64,000 bases of DNA from Frateuria soli. GTDB taxonomy: Bacteria > Pseudomonadota > Gammaproteobacteria > Xanthomonadales > Rhodanobacteraceae. Numbering within the stretch: the first letter of the stretch is position 1; every line of letters begins with the position of its first letter. The notes under the pieces were generated by a model. The model was not told the origin of the DNA. It was given only the letters and a program-made list of their open reading frames with translations, and searched no databases. Below, in pieces: positions 1 to 8,177 of the stretch. The position numbers and the translations under genes were made by a program. The stretch covers positions 3,304,001 through 3,368,000 of the forward strand of contig NZ_CP088252.1 of NCBI RefSeq assembly GCF_021117385.1, written 5' to 3'.

Positions 1-2
1 AC

Positions 3-782
3 CTCGCTGCGGCCCTGGCGGCCGCCAAGCGCAAGGTGCTGCTGGTCGACCTGGACCCGCAGGGCAACGCCACCATGGCCTCGGGCGTGGACAAGCGCGA
101 GGCCAAGCCCAATGGCTGCGAGGTGCTGCTGGACGAGGCGCCGATCGAGCGCGCCATCGTCGCCACCGAGGCGCATTACGATCTCCTGCCCGGCAACGGC
201 GACCTGACCGCCGCCGAGCTCAAGTTGATGGATGCGATCGCGCGCGAGAGCCGGCTCAAGGAACAGCTGGCCAAGATCAGCGACAGATACCAGACCATCC
301 TGATCGACTGCCCGCCCTCGCTGCACCTGCTCACCCTCAACGCGCTGGCCGCGGCCGACGGGGTGCTGGTCCCGGTGCAGTGCGAATACTTCGCGCTGGA
401 GGGTCTCTCCAGCCTGCTCGATACGGTCAAGGCCGTACGCCAGCGGCTGAACCCGAAGCTGGAGATCGAGGGACTGCTACGCACCATGTACGACGTGCGC
501 AACAACCTCGGCAACGAAGTCTCCGCGCAGCTGACCCAGCACTTCGGCGACAAGGTGCTGCGCTCGATCATCCCGCGCAACGTGCGCCTGGCCGAGGCGC
601 CCAGCCACGGCCAGCCGATCCACCTGTACGACCGCAGCTCGCGCGGTGCGATCGCCTACATCGGCCTGGCCGGCGAGATCATCCGTCGCGAACGCGGCGC
701 ACAGGCGGCCGTGGCCGCGCTCAACGACATGCACGACACCGGCGAGACGCTCGACGCGGCCGCCGACATCCACCAGGAGTAA
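3..782 (+). CDS. parA: ParA-family chromosome partitioning ATPase (5' end cut by window)
   Basis: The open frame runs in from the left edge, so the P-loop (deviant Walker A) lies outside the window. What is visible starts in the helix after it (LAAALAAAKRK) and the strand VLLVDLDPQGN, the Walker A' region typical of ParA/Soj. The conserved DCPPSL (Walker B) follows near visible residue 100. ParA is an ATPase that binds DNA nonspecifically and, with ParB, moves replication origins apart. The stop codon lies 2 nt before the parB start, and the parB Shine-Dalgarno AGGAG sits inside the last parA codons, so the pair is one operon with probable translational coupling. The GTG at 36 is an internal Val, not a start. 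Confidence 0.95.
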   Translation, partial: LAAALAAAKRKVLLVDLDPQGNATMASGVDKREAKPNGCEVLLDEAPIERAIVATEAHYDLLPGNGDLTAAELKLMDAIARESRLKEQLAKISDRYQTILIDCPPSLHLLTLNALAAADGVLVPVQCEYFALEGLSSLLDTVKAVRQRLNPKLEIEGLLRTMYDVRNNLGNEVSAQLTQHFGDKVLRSIIPRNVRLAEAPSHGQPIHLYDRSSRGAIAYIGLAGEIIRRERGAQAAVAALNDMHDTGETLDAAADIHQE

Positions 783-784
783 CC

Positions 785-1654
785 ATGGCCGCCGCGAAGA
801 AACGGGGACTCGGCCGCGGGCTGGACGCGCTGCTCGGCGGCGACGGCGCCGGCACCGCATCGCCGCTGGAGCAGGAGGGCGAGCTGCGTACCCTGCCGAT
901 CCAGCAGATCCAGCCGGGCAAGTACCAGCCGCGCCGGCACTGGAACGAGGAGGCGCTGGACGAACTGGCCGCCTCGATCAAGGCGCAGGGCCTGATCCAG
1001 CCGGTGGTGGTGCGTGCCATCGGCAGCAACAGCTACGAGCTGATCGCCGGCGAACGCCGCTGGCGTGCCGCCCAGCGCGCGCAGCTGAGCGAGATCCCGG
1101 CGCTGGTCAAGACGGTCGACGAGGCCGCCGTGCCGGCGATGGCGCTGATCGAGAACATCCAGCGCCAGGACCTCACCCCGCTCGAAGAAGCCGACGCGCT
1201 CAAGCGGCTGATCGACGACTTCGACCTCACCCACCAGCAGGCCGCCGACGCGGTCGGCCGCTCGCGCGCTTCCGTTTCCAACCTGCTGCGCCTGATCGAC
1301 CTGCCCGCGCCGATCAAGAAACTGCTCGACGAGGGCAAGCTGGAGATGGGCCACGCCCGCTGCCTGCTCACCCTGGACGAAGGCATCGCCGTGCCGCTGG
1401 CGCGCCAGGCCTCGACACTGGGCTGGAGCGTGCGCGAACTGGAGGACGCCGCGCGCCGCGCGCAGGCCGCGCCCAAGGGCAAGGCCAGGGCCGGCGGCGC
1501 GCGCGATCCCAATGTCGACGCGCTCGAGCGCGAGCTGGGCGAACGCTTCGGCGCCCGCGTGGAGCTGGCCCAGGGCCGCGGTGGCCGGGGCAAGCTGGTG
1601 ATCCACTACCACAGCAACGACGAGCTGGACGGAATCCTCGGCAAGCTGCGCTGA
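785..1654 (+). CDS. parB: ParB/Spo0J centromere-binding CTPase
   Basis: This 289-aa protein has the family's usual length. It begins with the basic, glycine-rich ParA-interacting segment (KKRGLGRGLDALL, residues 5-17). The ParB/Srx CTP-binding domain follows, with GERRWRA near residues 88-94 and the ENIQRQDL motif near 119-126. Next comes the helix-turn-helix (QQAADAVGRSRASVSNLLRL) and a C-terminal dimerisation domain after about residue 240. ParB loads on parS, spreads as a CTP clamp and stimulates ParA. ATG 785 is chosen because AGGAG lies 6 nt upstream and the parA stop overlaps that site. No parS site was recognised in the window. Confidence 0.96.
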   Translation: MAAAKKRGLGRGLDALLGGDGAGTASPLEQEGELRTLPIQQIQPGKYQPRRHWNEEALDELAASIKAQGLIQPVVVRAIGSNSYELIAGERRWRAAQRAQLSEIPALVKTVDEAAVPAMALIENIQRQDLTPLEEADALKRLIDDFDLTHQQAADAVGRSRASVSNLLRLIDLPAPIKKLLDEGKLEMGHARCLLTLDEGIAVPLARQASTLGWSVRELEDAARRAQAAPKGKARAGGARDPNVDALERELGERFGARVELAQGRGGRGKLVIHYHSNDELDGILGKLR

Positions 1655-1668
1655 ACCCCGGTTCCCTC

Positions 1669-1730
1669 GTAGGAGCGCACCCTGTGCGCGACCGCCATGC
1701 ATCCGGTCGCGCACAGGTGCGCTCCTGCAG
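1669..1730. repeat. REP-like inverted repeat, GTAGGAGC family, copy 1
   Basis: The arms GTAGGAGCGCAC..TGTGCGCGACCG and CGGTCGCGCACA..GTGCGCTCCTGC pair over almost their full length around a loop of about 10 nt. The element lies directly after parB. Related copies are at 17101, 22008, 28601 and 48569. No T-run follows, so it is more like a REP palindrome than an intrinsic terminator, though it may protect the parAB mRNA 3' end. Confidence 0.8.
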
Positions 1731-1807
1731 GCAAGTCGTGCCGCCTTCCTGCGCCCGCGACCCGCATCGGCGATAATCCCCGCCTTAACGTTCCCCGGAC
1801 TGGCCCC

Positions 1808-2524
1808 ATGCCCGAGCTTTCCGTCGTCGTGCCCGTGTTCAACGAGCGCGACAACATCCCGCCGCTGCTTGCGGAAATCGCCACCGCATTGCGCGGCAAG
1901 GTGGACTTCGAGATTGTCTACGTGGACGACGATTCCACCGACGACAGCCGTGCCGTGCTGGCCGCGCAGAAGGTCGATTACCCGGAACTGCGCGTGCTGC
2001 ATCACGTGCACCGCAGCGGCCAGAGCACTGCCGTGTCCAACGGCGTGCGCGCCGCGCGCGGCAGCTGGATCGCCACCCTCGACGGCGACGGCCAGAACGA
2101 CCCGGCCGACATCCCGCGCCTGCTCGACGCGCGCAGGAACGCGCCGCCCGAAGTGAAGCTGTTCGCTGGCTGGCGCACCACGCGCCGCGACAGTTTCAAC
2201 AAGCGCATTTCCTCCAAGGTCGCCAATGCGGTGCGCTCGCGCATGCTCAAGGACGCCACGCCCGATACCGGCTGCGGCCTCAAGCTGTTCGAGCGCGAGA
2301 CCTTCCTGCGCCTGCCCTATTTCGACCACATGCACCGCTACCTGCCGGCGCTGGTACGCCGCGCCGGCTTCGAAAGCCGCAGTGTGCCGGTCGGCCATCG
2401 CCCGCGTACCGCCGGCACCTCCAAGTACGGCATGCTCGACCGCCTGTGGGTCGGCCTGGCCGATCTGCGCGGCGTGGCCTGGCTGATGCGCCGTGCCAAG
2501 GTCACCCGCGTCGAGGAACTCTGA
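1808..2524 (+). CDS. Family 2 glycosyltransferase, dolichol-phosphate-mannose-synthase type
   Basis: The 238-aa protein is a single GT-A domain. It shows the N-terminal strand SVVVPVFNERDN (residues 4-15), the nucleotide-binding VYVDDDSTDDS (about 38-48), and a DGDGQNDP segment (about 94-101) in the place of the metal-binding DXD motif. These are typical of enzymes that transfer a sugar from a nucleotide donor to a polyprenyl phosphate on the cytoplasmic membrane face. There is no C-terminal membrane domain, so it resembles DPM1 rather than ArnC/GtrB. ATG 1808 is where homology-like sequence begins; the open frame extends further upstream through a repeat. Sugar and acceptor cannot be read from the sequence. 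Confidence 0.85.
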   Translation: MPELSVVVPVFNERDNIPPLLAEIATALRGKVDFEIVYVDDDSTDDSRAVLAAQKVDYPELRVLHHVHRSGQSTAVSNGVRAARGSWIATLDGDGQNDPADIPRLLDARRNAPPEVKLFAGWRTTRRDSFNKRISSKVANAVRSRMLKDATPDTGCGLKLFERETFLRLPYFDHMHRYLPALVRRAGFESRSVPVGHRPRTAGTSKYGMLDRLWVGLADLRGVAWLMRRAKVTRVEEL

Positions 2525-2622
2525 GCGCAGCCGGCGTGGCGCGGGGTGATTGCCCGGCGCCCCACGGAGCGTTCACCCGGCGGGGGTAAGCTTGGCGCGG
2601 GTTGCTCTCCAAGGGGGATGCC

Positions 2623-2991
2623 ATGAGCCTGACCGTCAAGCGTGTCTACGACCCGCCCTCGCCCAAGGACGGCTACCGCGTGCTGGTCGACCGCCTGTGG
2701 CCGCGAGGCCTGAAGAAGGACAGCGCGGCACTGGACCTGTGGATGAAGGAAGTCGGCCCCTCGCGCGAGCTGCGCCAGTGGTTCGGCCACGAGCCGGCGC
2801 GCTGGGAGGGCTTCCGCCACCGGTACGCCGGCGAACTCGATGCCGACCCGGATACCTGGCAGACGCTGGCCGAGAAAGCCCGTCGCCACCACGTGACCCT
2901 GCTGTTCGGCGCGCGCGACGAGGAGCACAACAACGCCGTGGCGCTGAAGGCGTACCTGGAAAACTACCTGGCCGCACACGGGCCGCATTGA
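2623..2991 (+). CDS. DUF488 family protein (YeaO-like)
   Basis: This 122-aa cytoplasmic protein has the family signature near the N-terminus: VKRVYDPPSPKDGYRVLVDRLWPRG (described here by residues 5-29, key motif VDRLWPRG). It also has the central WFGHEP and the later VTLLFGARDEEHNNA stretch. Length and motif order match short DUF488 proteins. Their biochemical role is not established. ATG 2623 follows AAGGGGG at 5 nt spacing; a TTG 21 nt upstream is in frame but lacks such a site. It stands alone between the glycosyltransferase and the convergent patatin gene. Confidence 0.85.
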   Translation: MSLTVKRVYDPPSPKDGYRVLVDRLWPRGLKKDSAALDLWMKEVGPSRELRQWFGHEPARWEGFRHRYAGELDADPDTWQTLAEKARRHHVTLLFGARDEEHNNAVALKAYLENYLAAHGPH

Positions 2992-3040
2992 TCCGCACGC
3001 AGGCGCCCGGCCGCCGCGCGACGGATAGGGACATCGCCCT

Positions 3041-3967
3041 TCAGCCGGCCGGTGGCTGCCAGCGCTCGAGCGCCTCGCGGGCACGTGCGCGGCCCAGCTC
3101 GATCAGCTCGCGCGCGCGGTAGAACTCGTAGGTGGCCGCGGCATCGCGCGGGATCTCGATCAGCAGGTCCGGTTCGTACGCGGCCAGCCGCAGTCGCGAG
3201 AGGTTGGACTGCATCAGGTCCATCGCCTGGGTCAGCAGGGCAAGCGCACCGGGCTCGTGCACGCGCGCGGGTTTGTCTTCGCTGTGCGCAAGGCCGCGCG
3301 CGAGACCGCGCGCAAGCAGCCGGTCGAGCCAGCCGGGATCCGCTGCCGGCCGGGGATCGGCGCCGGCATCCCGTTCCGGAGTCAGGACGTGCGCCGGGCC
3401 GTCCAGGCTGATCGCGAACACGACATCCGCGCGATCGCGGATCAGCGGCGTCACCGGCACCGGGTTGAGCAACGCACCGTCCACCAGTCGCCGGCCGTCG
3501 ATCACGTGCGGGCGGAAGATGGTGGGAATGGCGATCGAGGCGCGGATCGCGTCGAACAGCTGTCCTCGGGTCAGCCACACTTCGCGTTCGCGGTCGATGT
3601 CGGTGGCCACCGCGGTGTAGGCCAGCGGCAGCTCCTCGATGCGCGCGTCGCCGATCAGTTCGCGCAGCGTCTCGATGATCTTCTCGCCCTTGATCAGGCC
3701 GCCGCTGAAGGTCCAGTCGACCAGTCGCAACACGTCGAAGCGCGCCAGCTTGCAGACCCAGTCGCGGTATACCGCGAGCTTGCCCATGGCGTAGATGCCG
3801 CCGATCAGCGCACCCATCGAGGACCCCGCGATCGCGCCGATGGCGTAGCCCTGGCGCTCGATCTCCTCGATGACGCCGATGTGCGCGAGGCCCTTGGCGC
3901 CGCCGGCGCCCAGGGCCAGCGCGACGGTCGGTTTGCCTGGCGCGACCGCGGGCGCGGGATGGCTCAT
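3041..3967 (-). CDS. Patatin-like phospholipase (RssA/YlbK type)
   Basis: This 308-aa protein has a patatin fold hydrolase at residues 14-190. The glycine-rich oxyanion loop GAGGAKG is at 20-26, the nucleophile elbow GSSMG at 48-52 (Ser50), and the Asp-Gly of the Ser-Asp dyad is Asp163-Gly164. It has no signal peptide and no transmembrane segment, so it probably acts in the cytoplasm or peripherally at the inner membrane. Bacterial relatives are lipid acyl hydrolases of unknown physiological substrate. The C-terminal third is rich in Arg and Ala and not conserved. It is divergent from the SLC13 transporter, with a 220-bp gap to its start. Confidence 0.9.
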   Translation of the reverse strand: MSHPAPAVAPGKPTVALALGAGGAKGLAHIGVIEEIERQGYAIGAIAGSSMGALIGGIYAMGKLAVYRDWVCKLARFDVLRLVDWTFSGGLIKGEKIIETLRELIGDARIEELPLAYTAVATDIDREREVWLTRGQLFDAIRASIAIPTIFRPHVIDGRRLVDGALLNPVPVTPLIRDRADVVFAISLDGPAHVLTPERDAGADPRPAADPGWLDRLLARGLARGLAHSEDKPARVHEPGALALLTQAMDLMQSNLSRLRLAAYEPDLLIEIPRDAAATYEFYRARELIELGRARAREALERWQPPAG

Positions 3968-4107
3968 GCGTTAGCCTGTGAAGGGCGAGTCCTCACGATA
4001 CGTTAGCGTGGGGCTGTGGTGAAGTCTGCGTCCCGACGTACAGCGGCCGCGACCGTTATGATGGTCCGTCGGCGCCCGCGCCAACGAAAGGCAGCCTGAA
4101 AGGAACC

Positions 4108-4191
4108 ATGCCAGCCGATCCCCGCTCGAACGTCCTGCTCCGCACGCCCGCCCCGGGCCGCCTTTCGCGCCGTCGCGGAGCGCGCGCATGA
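4108..4191 (+). CDS. Possible 27-aa leader ORF coupled to the SLC13 transporter
   Basis: An ATG preceded by AAAGGAACC opens a 27-codon frame rich in Arg, Pro and Ala. It ends in TGA at 4189-4191, overlapping the transporter ATG (4188) as ATGA. The transporter has no clear Shine-Dalgarno of its own: the bases just before it are GGAGCGCGCGC. This arrangement suggests that ribosomes finishing the small ORF re-initiate at 4188. The peptide resembles no known family and could be only a translational-coupling device, or a chance frame in GC-rich DNA. Confidence 0.45.
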   Translation: MPADPRSNVLLRTPAPGRLSRRRGARA

Positions 4192-5954
4192 GCTGGCAGG
4201 CCTGGGCCACGGTCGCCGTCATTGTCGGGGCGATGGCGCTGTTCGCCAGCGAGAAGGTACGCATCGACCTGGTTGCCCTGCTGGCGCTGGCGGCACTGGT
4301 GGTGCTGCAGATCGTCACGCCCGAGGAGGCACTCTCGGGCTTCAGCAACGAGGCCACGGTAACGGTGGCGGCGATGTTCGCGCTGAGCCTGGGGATCGAG
4401 CGCTCCGGTGCGCTGGAGCCGCTGACGCGCCTGTTGATGCGCATCCGCAAGCCGTGGCTGCTGACGCTGGCGATGATGCTGGCGATCGCCCCGCTGGGCG
4501 CGTTCGTGAAGAACATCGCGCTGGTCGCCACCTTCCTGCCGCTGGCGCTGCGCGTATGCCAGCGTACCGGCACCTCGCCGGCCAGGGTGCTGATGCCGAT
4601 GGCCTACGCGGCCCAGATGGGTGGCGTGTGCACGCTGATCGGCACCTCCTCCAACCTGCTCACCGACAGCCTGGCGCAGAAGCACGGCCTGCCGCCGTTC
4701 GGGGTGTTCGAGTTCACCAAGCTGGGTGCGCTGCTGGCCGTGGCCGGCATCAGCTACCTGATGCTGATCGGCCGCAAGCTGCTGCCCAAGCACATCGACG
4801 CCGCGCTGCCGGAAGGCGGCGATGTCGGCAAGTACGTGACCGAACTGGTGGTCGGCGAGGACTCGCCGCTGCTGGGCACGCGCATCGCCGATGCCCAGCT
4901 GGGCGACAAGTACGGGGTCTATCCGCTCGAGCTGCTGCGCGGCGAGCGGCGCATGTGGTCGCCGCGGGAGCAGCAGCTCGCGGCGGGCGACGTGCTGCTG
5001 GTGCGCGGCGACTGGGAGAAGATCGAGGAGTTCCAGCGCCGCACGCGCCTGCGCAACGCCCCCGAGCAGCACTACGCGCGCCAGGACGACCGCACCCGCG
5101 TGCTGGCCGAACTGATGGTCGCGCCGGGCAGTCCCGCCGAGGGCCGGCGGCTCGCCGAGCTGGGCCTGGACTGGCGCTACCGCGCCTCGGTGCTGGCCGT
5201 CCATCGCCGTGGCCAGGTGCTGCGCGACAAGCTGAGCAACACCGACCTGGCGGTCGGCGACGTGCTGCTGGCGCTGGTGGACGAAGGCGGCATGCCCAAG
5301 CTGCGCAGCGACGATGCGTTCATCGTGCTCAGCGAGCGTGACGACGCGCGCGGCAGCATGCGCAAGGCCTGGATGGCCGCGGCGATCATGGTGCTGGTGG
5401 TGGTCGCCTCGGGCATGCACTGGCTGCCGATCCCGATCGCCGCGCTGTGCGGCGCCACCGCGATGGCGCTGACCGGTTGCTTCGGCCGCAAGGACGTCTA
5501 CGAGGGGATGGACTGGAAGATCATCATCCTGCTCGGCGCGATCCTGCCCCTGGGGCTGGCGATCGAGAAGACCGGGCTGTCCAACGTGGTGGTGCAGGGC
5601 GCGATGGGACTGGTCGGCAGCCATGGTCCGCTGGCCGCGTTGCTGATGGTCTACCTGCTGACCGCCCTGCTCACCGAACTGATGGGGCACAACCCCTCGG
5701 TGGTGCTGATGGTGAGCATCGCGGTGACGGTGGCGCATGCGGCGCACGCCGATCCGCGTCCTTTCGTGGTGGCGGTGGCCTTCGCCGCGGCGACCTCGTT
5801 CGCCACGCCGGTGGGTTATCCGACCAACACGATGGTGTACTACGCCGGCGGCTACCGCTTCACCGACTTCATGAAGGTGGGCATACCGCTGATCGCGCTG
5901 TTCTGCGCGCTGTCGATGTGGCTGATCCCGCAGCTGTGGCCGTTCCATCCCTGA
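4188..5954 (+). CDS. SLC13/DASS-type anion transporter with two RCK_C (TrkA-C) domains
   Basis: This 588-aa inner-membrane protein has hydrophobic helices at about residues 1-210 and 395-588. Between them is a soluble insert with two TrkA-C-like domains (about 220-300 and 305-390). The repeated SLC13 signature appears as the TSSNLL segment near residue 160 and GHNPSVVLM/ATSFATPVGYPTN in the second half. The transporter family moves carboxylates, sulfate or similar anions with Na+ or H+. The RCK_C layout is the one often annotated as sulfate or generic anion permease, so the substrate is unproven. Its start overlaps the stop of a 27-aa ORF. Confidence 0.88.
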   Translation: MSWQAWATVAVIVGAMALFASEKVRIDLVALLALAALVVLQIVTPEEALSGFSNEATVTVAAMFALSLGIERSGALEPLTRLLMRIRKPWLLTLAMMLAIAPLGAFVKNIALVATFLPLALRVCQRTGTSPARVLMPMAYAAQMGGVCTLIGTSSNLLTDSLAQKHGLPPFGVFEFTKLGALLAVAGISYLMLIGRKLLPKHIDAALPEGGDVGKYVTELVVGEDSPLLGTRIADAQLGDKYGVYPLELLRGERRMWSPREQQLAAGDVLLVRGDWEKIEEFQRRTRLRNAPEQHYARQDDRTRVLAELMVAPGSPAEGRRLAELGLDWRYRASVLAVHRRGQVLRDKLSNTDLAVGDVLLALVDEGGMPKLRSDDAFIVLSERDDARGSMRKAWMAAAIMVLVVVASGMHWLPIPIAALCGATAMALTGCFGRKDVYEGMDWKIIILLGAILPLGLAIEKTGLSNVVVQGAMGLVGSHGPLAALLMVYLLTALLTELMGHNPSVVLMVSIAVTVAHAAHADPRPFVVAVAFAAATSFATPVGYPTNTMVYYAGGYRFTDFMKVGIPLIALFCALSMWLIPQLWPFHP

Positions 5955-5961
5955 GCGGCCG

Positions 5962-6071
5962 GGAATCGGGAATCGGGAATGGGGAATCGTTAGAAGCAAA
6001 AGCGACGCGCGTCCCGGCGATCACCGCGAGGTGCTCTGCTTCCACGATTCCCTATTGACCATTCCCCATTA
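5962..6071. repeat. Tandem GGGAATC repeats facing an inverted partner
   Basis: Four units of GGGAATC/GGGGAATC run head to tail at about 5962-5990. About 60 nt later comes a complementary-type run (GATTCCCT..CATTCCCCATT, 6047-6071). The pair could fold as a long imperfect stem between the convergent transporter and WYL genes. A similar GGATTC triplet run lies at 8985-9005. Confidence 0.65.
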
Positions 6072-7046
6072 CCTGCCCCCGTAGGCGCCCAACGCCATGT
6101 GCAGCAGGCTTTTCATCTCCTCGCGCAGCGGCAGCGGCGCCACCACTTCGGCGTCGGGGCCGTACTTGAGCACGTCCATCAGCAGCTCGCGCGATTTGGA
6201 GTACGGCACCTTCAGTTCGTAGCGGCCGTCCGGCAGCCATTCGCCCTTCTGCTGCGAATGCCAGTGCTCGTCGGCGACCCAGCGCGCGGCGTGTGCGGAA
6301 AAGCGGATCGTGGCCCAGGCCTTGGGCTTGCCGGCGAAGATGCCATAGCTGGAGGCGAGCAGTTCGTTGAGATCCGCCTCCGGCACGTCGATGGCGGGTT
6401 CGTCCAGCGCGTGCGCGTCGCGGATGCGGTCCACCGCGAAACTGCGCAGCGCCTCGCGATCGTGGTCCCACACGTCCAGGTACCAGTTGTCGCGGTAGTG
6501 CGTCAGCCGTTGCGGCGATACGGTGCGCTTGCTGTCCGAATCGGTGGTGCGCGCGCGATAGGCGAAGCGCAGGCGGCGGCGTTCGAGCACCGCGCCTGCG
6601 GTGACGCGGAACACCTGCTGGTCGAGCTTGCGCTCGCCCCAGGGGATCACGCGGATGCGCTCGATCGGCAGGGCCTTGGCTTTCTCCTGCCCGGTCAGCA
6701 GGCGCTCGATGCGTGCCTTGAAGGGCGCCAGCGCGCCGGCCAGCACGCCTGGCCCCGAACGTCCCATCAACTCGTTGAGCGCCAGCAGCGCGGCCAGCTC
6801 GTCGGAGGTCAGCCACAGGCCCGGCAGTTCGAAGCGCTCGCCCTCGCCCACCTCGTAGCGGAACGCGGCCTGGTCGGTGCCGGCGCTCTCGATCGGCGCG
6901 CCCAGGCCGTCGCGCAGGAAGGCGATGTCGCGGTAGAGCGTGGCCCGCGAGCATTCCAGCTCGTCCATCAGCCGCGCCAGCGGTACCGGGTAATGTGCCG
7001 ATTTGAGAACCCGGTGCAGGGTCAGAATGCGTTCGTAGCGATCCAT
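6069..7046 (-). CDS. WYL-domain transcriptional regulator (YafY/DeoR-like HTH)
   Basis: This 325-aa protein has an N-terminal winged helix-turn-helix (residues 1-60, with LARLMDELECSRATLYRDIAFLRD giving the recognition helix). It is followed by a WYL ligand-sensing domain (about 140-220, including the WYLDVWDHDR segment) and a WCX-type C-terminal extension. WYL regulators respond to nucleic-acid or nucleotide-like ligands and often act in stress or defence, but no defence gene adjoins it here. ATG 7046 begins MDRYERIL, the standard family N-terminus; in-frame upstream sequence is not family-like. It is divergent from the following membrane protein gene. Confidence 0.88.
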   Translation of the reverse strand: MDRYERILTLHRVLKSAHYPVPLARLMDELECSRATLYRDIAFLRDGLGAPIESAGTDQAAFRYEVGEGERFELPGLWLTSDELAALLALNELMGRSGPGVLAGALAPFKARIERLLTGQEKAKALPIERIRVIPWGERKLDQQVFRVTAGAVLERRRLRFAYRARTTDSDSKRTVSPQRLTHYRDNWYLDVWDHDREALRSFAVDRIRDAHALDEPAIDVPEADLNELLASSYGIFAGKPKAWATIRFSAHAARWVADEHWHSQQKGEWLPDGRYELKVPYSKSRELLMDVLKYGPDAEVVAPLPLREEMKSLLHMALGAYGGR

Positions 7047-7171
7047 GGCATACCGCAGGGATGGGAGCTTTGTGTAGCATGGGTACGGCCCGCGACGGCC
7101 GCAAGTCCGTCGCACGGCCCGGCACGAGAGCCGGGTCGCGGTTTTTCCCCAGCCGCCGAGCCTTCGATGTG

Positions 7172-8086
7172 ATGCACCCATCCAGCGACATGCAGGCCTG
7201 CGTCCCCGCCGCGATGCGCGAGCATCCGCTGCCGCCGGCCTATCCGGCCTCGCTGCTGCGCACGCTGGCGCTGTCCGGCTATGGCCTGTGGATGCTGCTG
7301 GGCCTGGCGCTGGCGCTGGGCATCTACCGTGGCGGGCGCAGCGAGGCGCTGCTGCCGCTGGCCCTGGGCGCGGCGTTCGTGAGCGCCGGCCTGCTGGTCG
7401 CCTGCCTGCACCTGCCGGGATTGTCCGAGTGGCACGGCTGGTTCCCGGCCCGGCGCAGCCGGCCCACCCGCGAAGCGTTGCTGGCGCTGGCGGCCTACCT
7501 GCCGATGCTGGCGGTGGCCGGCCTGGTCCGGGGCGACAACACCTTCTGGGCGACCCGACTGGCCGGCGCCGCGCTGGCGCTGTGCAGCGCTGCCAGCCTG
7601 GTCTATACGGTGCACAACTTCCGTCGCCGGCTGCCGAGCGGCATGCTGCGCTGCTCCGCGCAGTTGCCGGTGAGCCGGGTGGTCGCCTCCTGGTACACGG
7701 GCGGCCTGTGGCTGTGGCTGTGCCTGGCCGCGCAGGACGGCGCGGTGCATGCGGCCGGCACGCGGCCCTGGATCATGGTGTTGCTGGCGTTCGCCCTGCT
7801 GCTGGGGTTGATCGAGGGCCTGCGCTGGCAGGCACTCAGCCCGCCGGAAGGGCGTCCGCCGCCGTACCGCGTGCGTGGGCGTACCGCGCGCTTCGTCGCC
7901 GCGCTGTTCACCTATGCGGTGCCGAGCCTGGCGCTGCTGGTGGTGGACCTGGCCGACGCCGGCGTGCTGCTGGTGGCGGTGGCCGCGACCAGCTGCCTGC
8001 TCGGGCGCACCATCGAGCAACGAGCCTACGAGGCTGCGCTGGCGCGCCTGTGCCGCGCCGACGCCGCGCACGGCCTCGGTCGCTAG
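7172..8086 (+). CDS. Polytopic membrane protein, weakly DmsC-like
   Basis: From ATG 7172 the product is 304 aa with about eight hydrophobic segments and a soluble first 25 residues. Two stretches recall the DmsC/YnfH molybdoenzyme membrane-anchor family: a helix followed by CLHLPGLSEWHGW and a REALLALAAYLPML helix, then TVHNFRRRLPSG after a later helix. That is inference from pattern only. No catalytic or iron-sulfur subunit of a DMSO-reductase-type enzyme is nearby, so it would be an orphan anchor. A later ATG at 7190 (MQACVPAAM) is an alternative start. No convincing ribosome site separates the two. Confidence 0.55.
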   Translation: MHPSSDMQACVPAAMREHPLPPAYPASLLRTLALSGYGLWMLLGLALALGIYRGGRSEALLPLALGAAFVSAGLLVACLHLPGLSEWHGWFPARRSRPTREALLALAAYLPMLAVAGLVRGDNTFWATRLAGAALALCSAASLVYTVHNFRRRLPSGMLRCSAQLPVSRVVASWYTGGLWLWLCLAAQDGAVHAAGTRPWIMVLLAFALLLGLIEGLRWQALSPPEGRPPPYRVRGRTARFVAALFTYAVPSLALLVVDLADAGVLLVAVAATSCLLGRTIEQRAYEAALARLCRADAAHGLGR

Positions 8087-8177
8087 ACCGGAATGCGTGG
8101 CGCGGATGTTCACTGCTAGTTCAAACCGCCGCATTAAGGTGGCGGCCTTCCCGCCTGGCCCATCCATGGATCGCCCG

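Noticed and set aside
656..2398. Minus-strand frame of 580 codons opposite parB and the glycosyltransferase
   Set aside because: It crosses two well-supported plus-strand genes and has no recognisable features.
4056..5999. Long minus-strand open frame (over 600 codons) opposite the SLC13 transporter
   Set aside because: Its composition is His/Gln/Arg-rich with no domain, and it mirrors the coding frame of a clear transporter. Such antisense frames are expected in GC-rich DNA.
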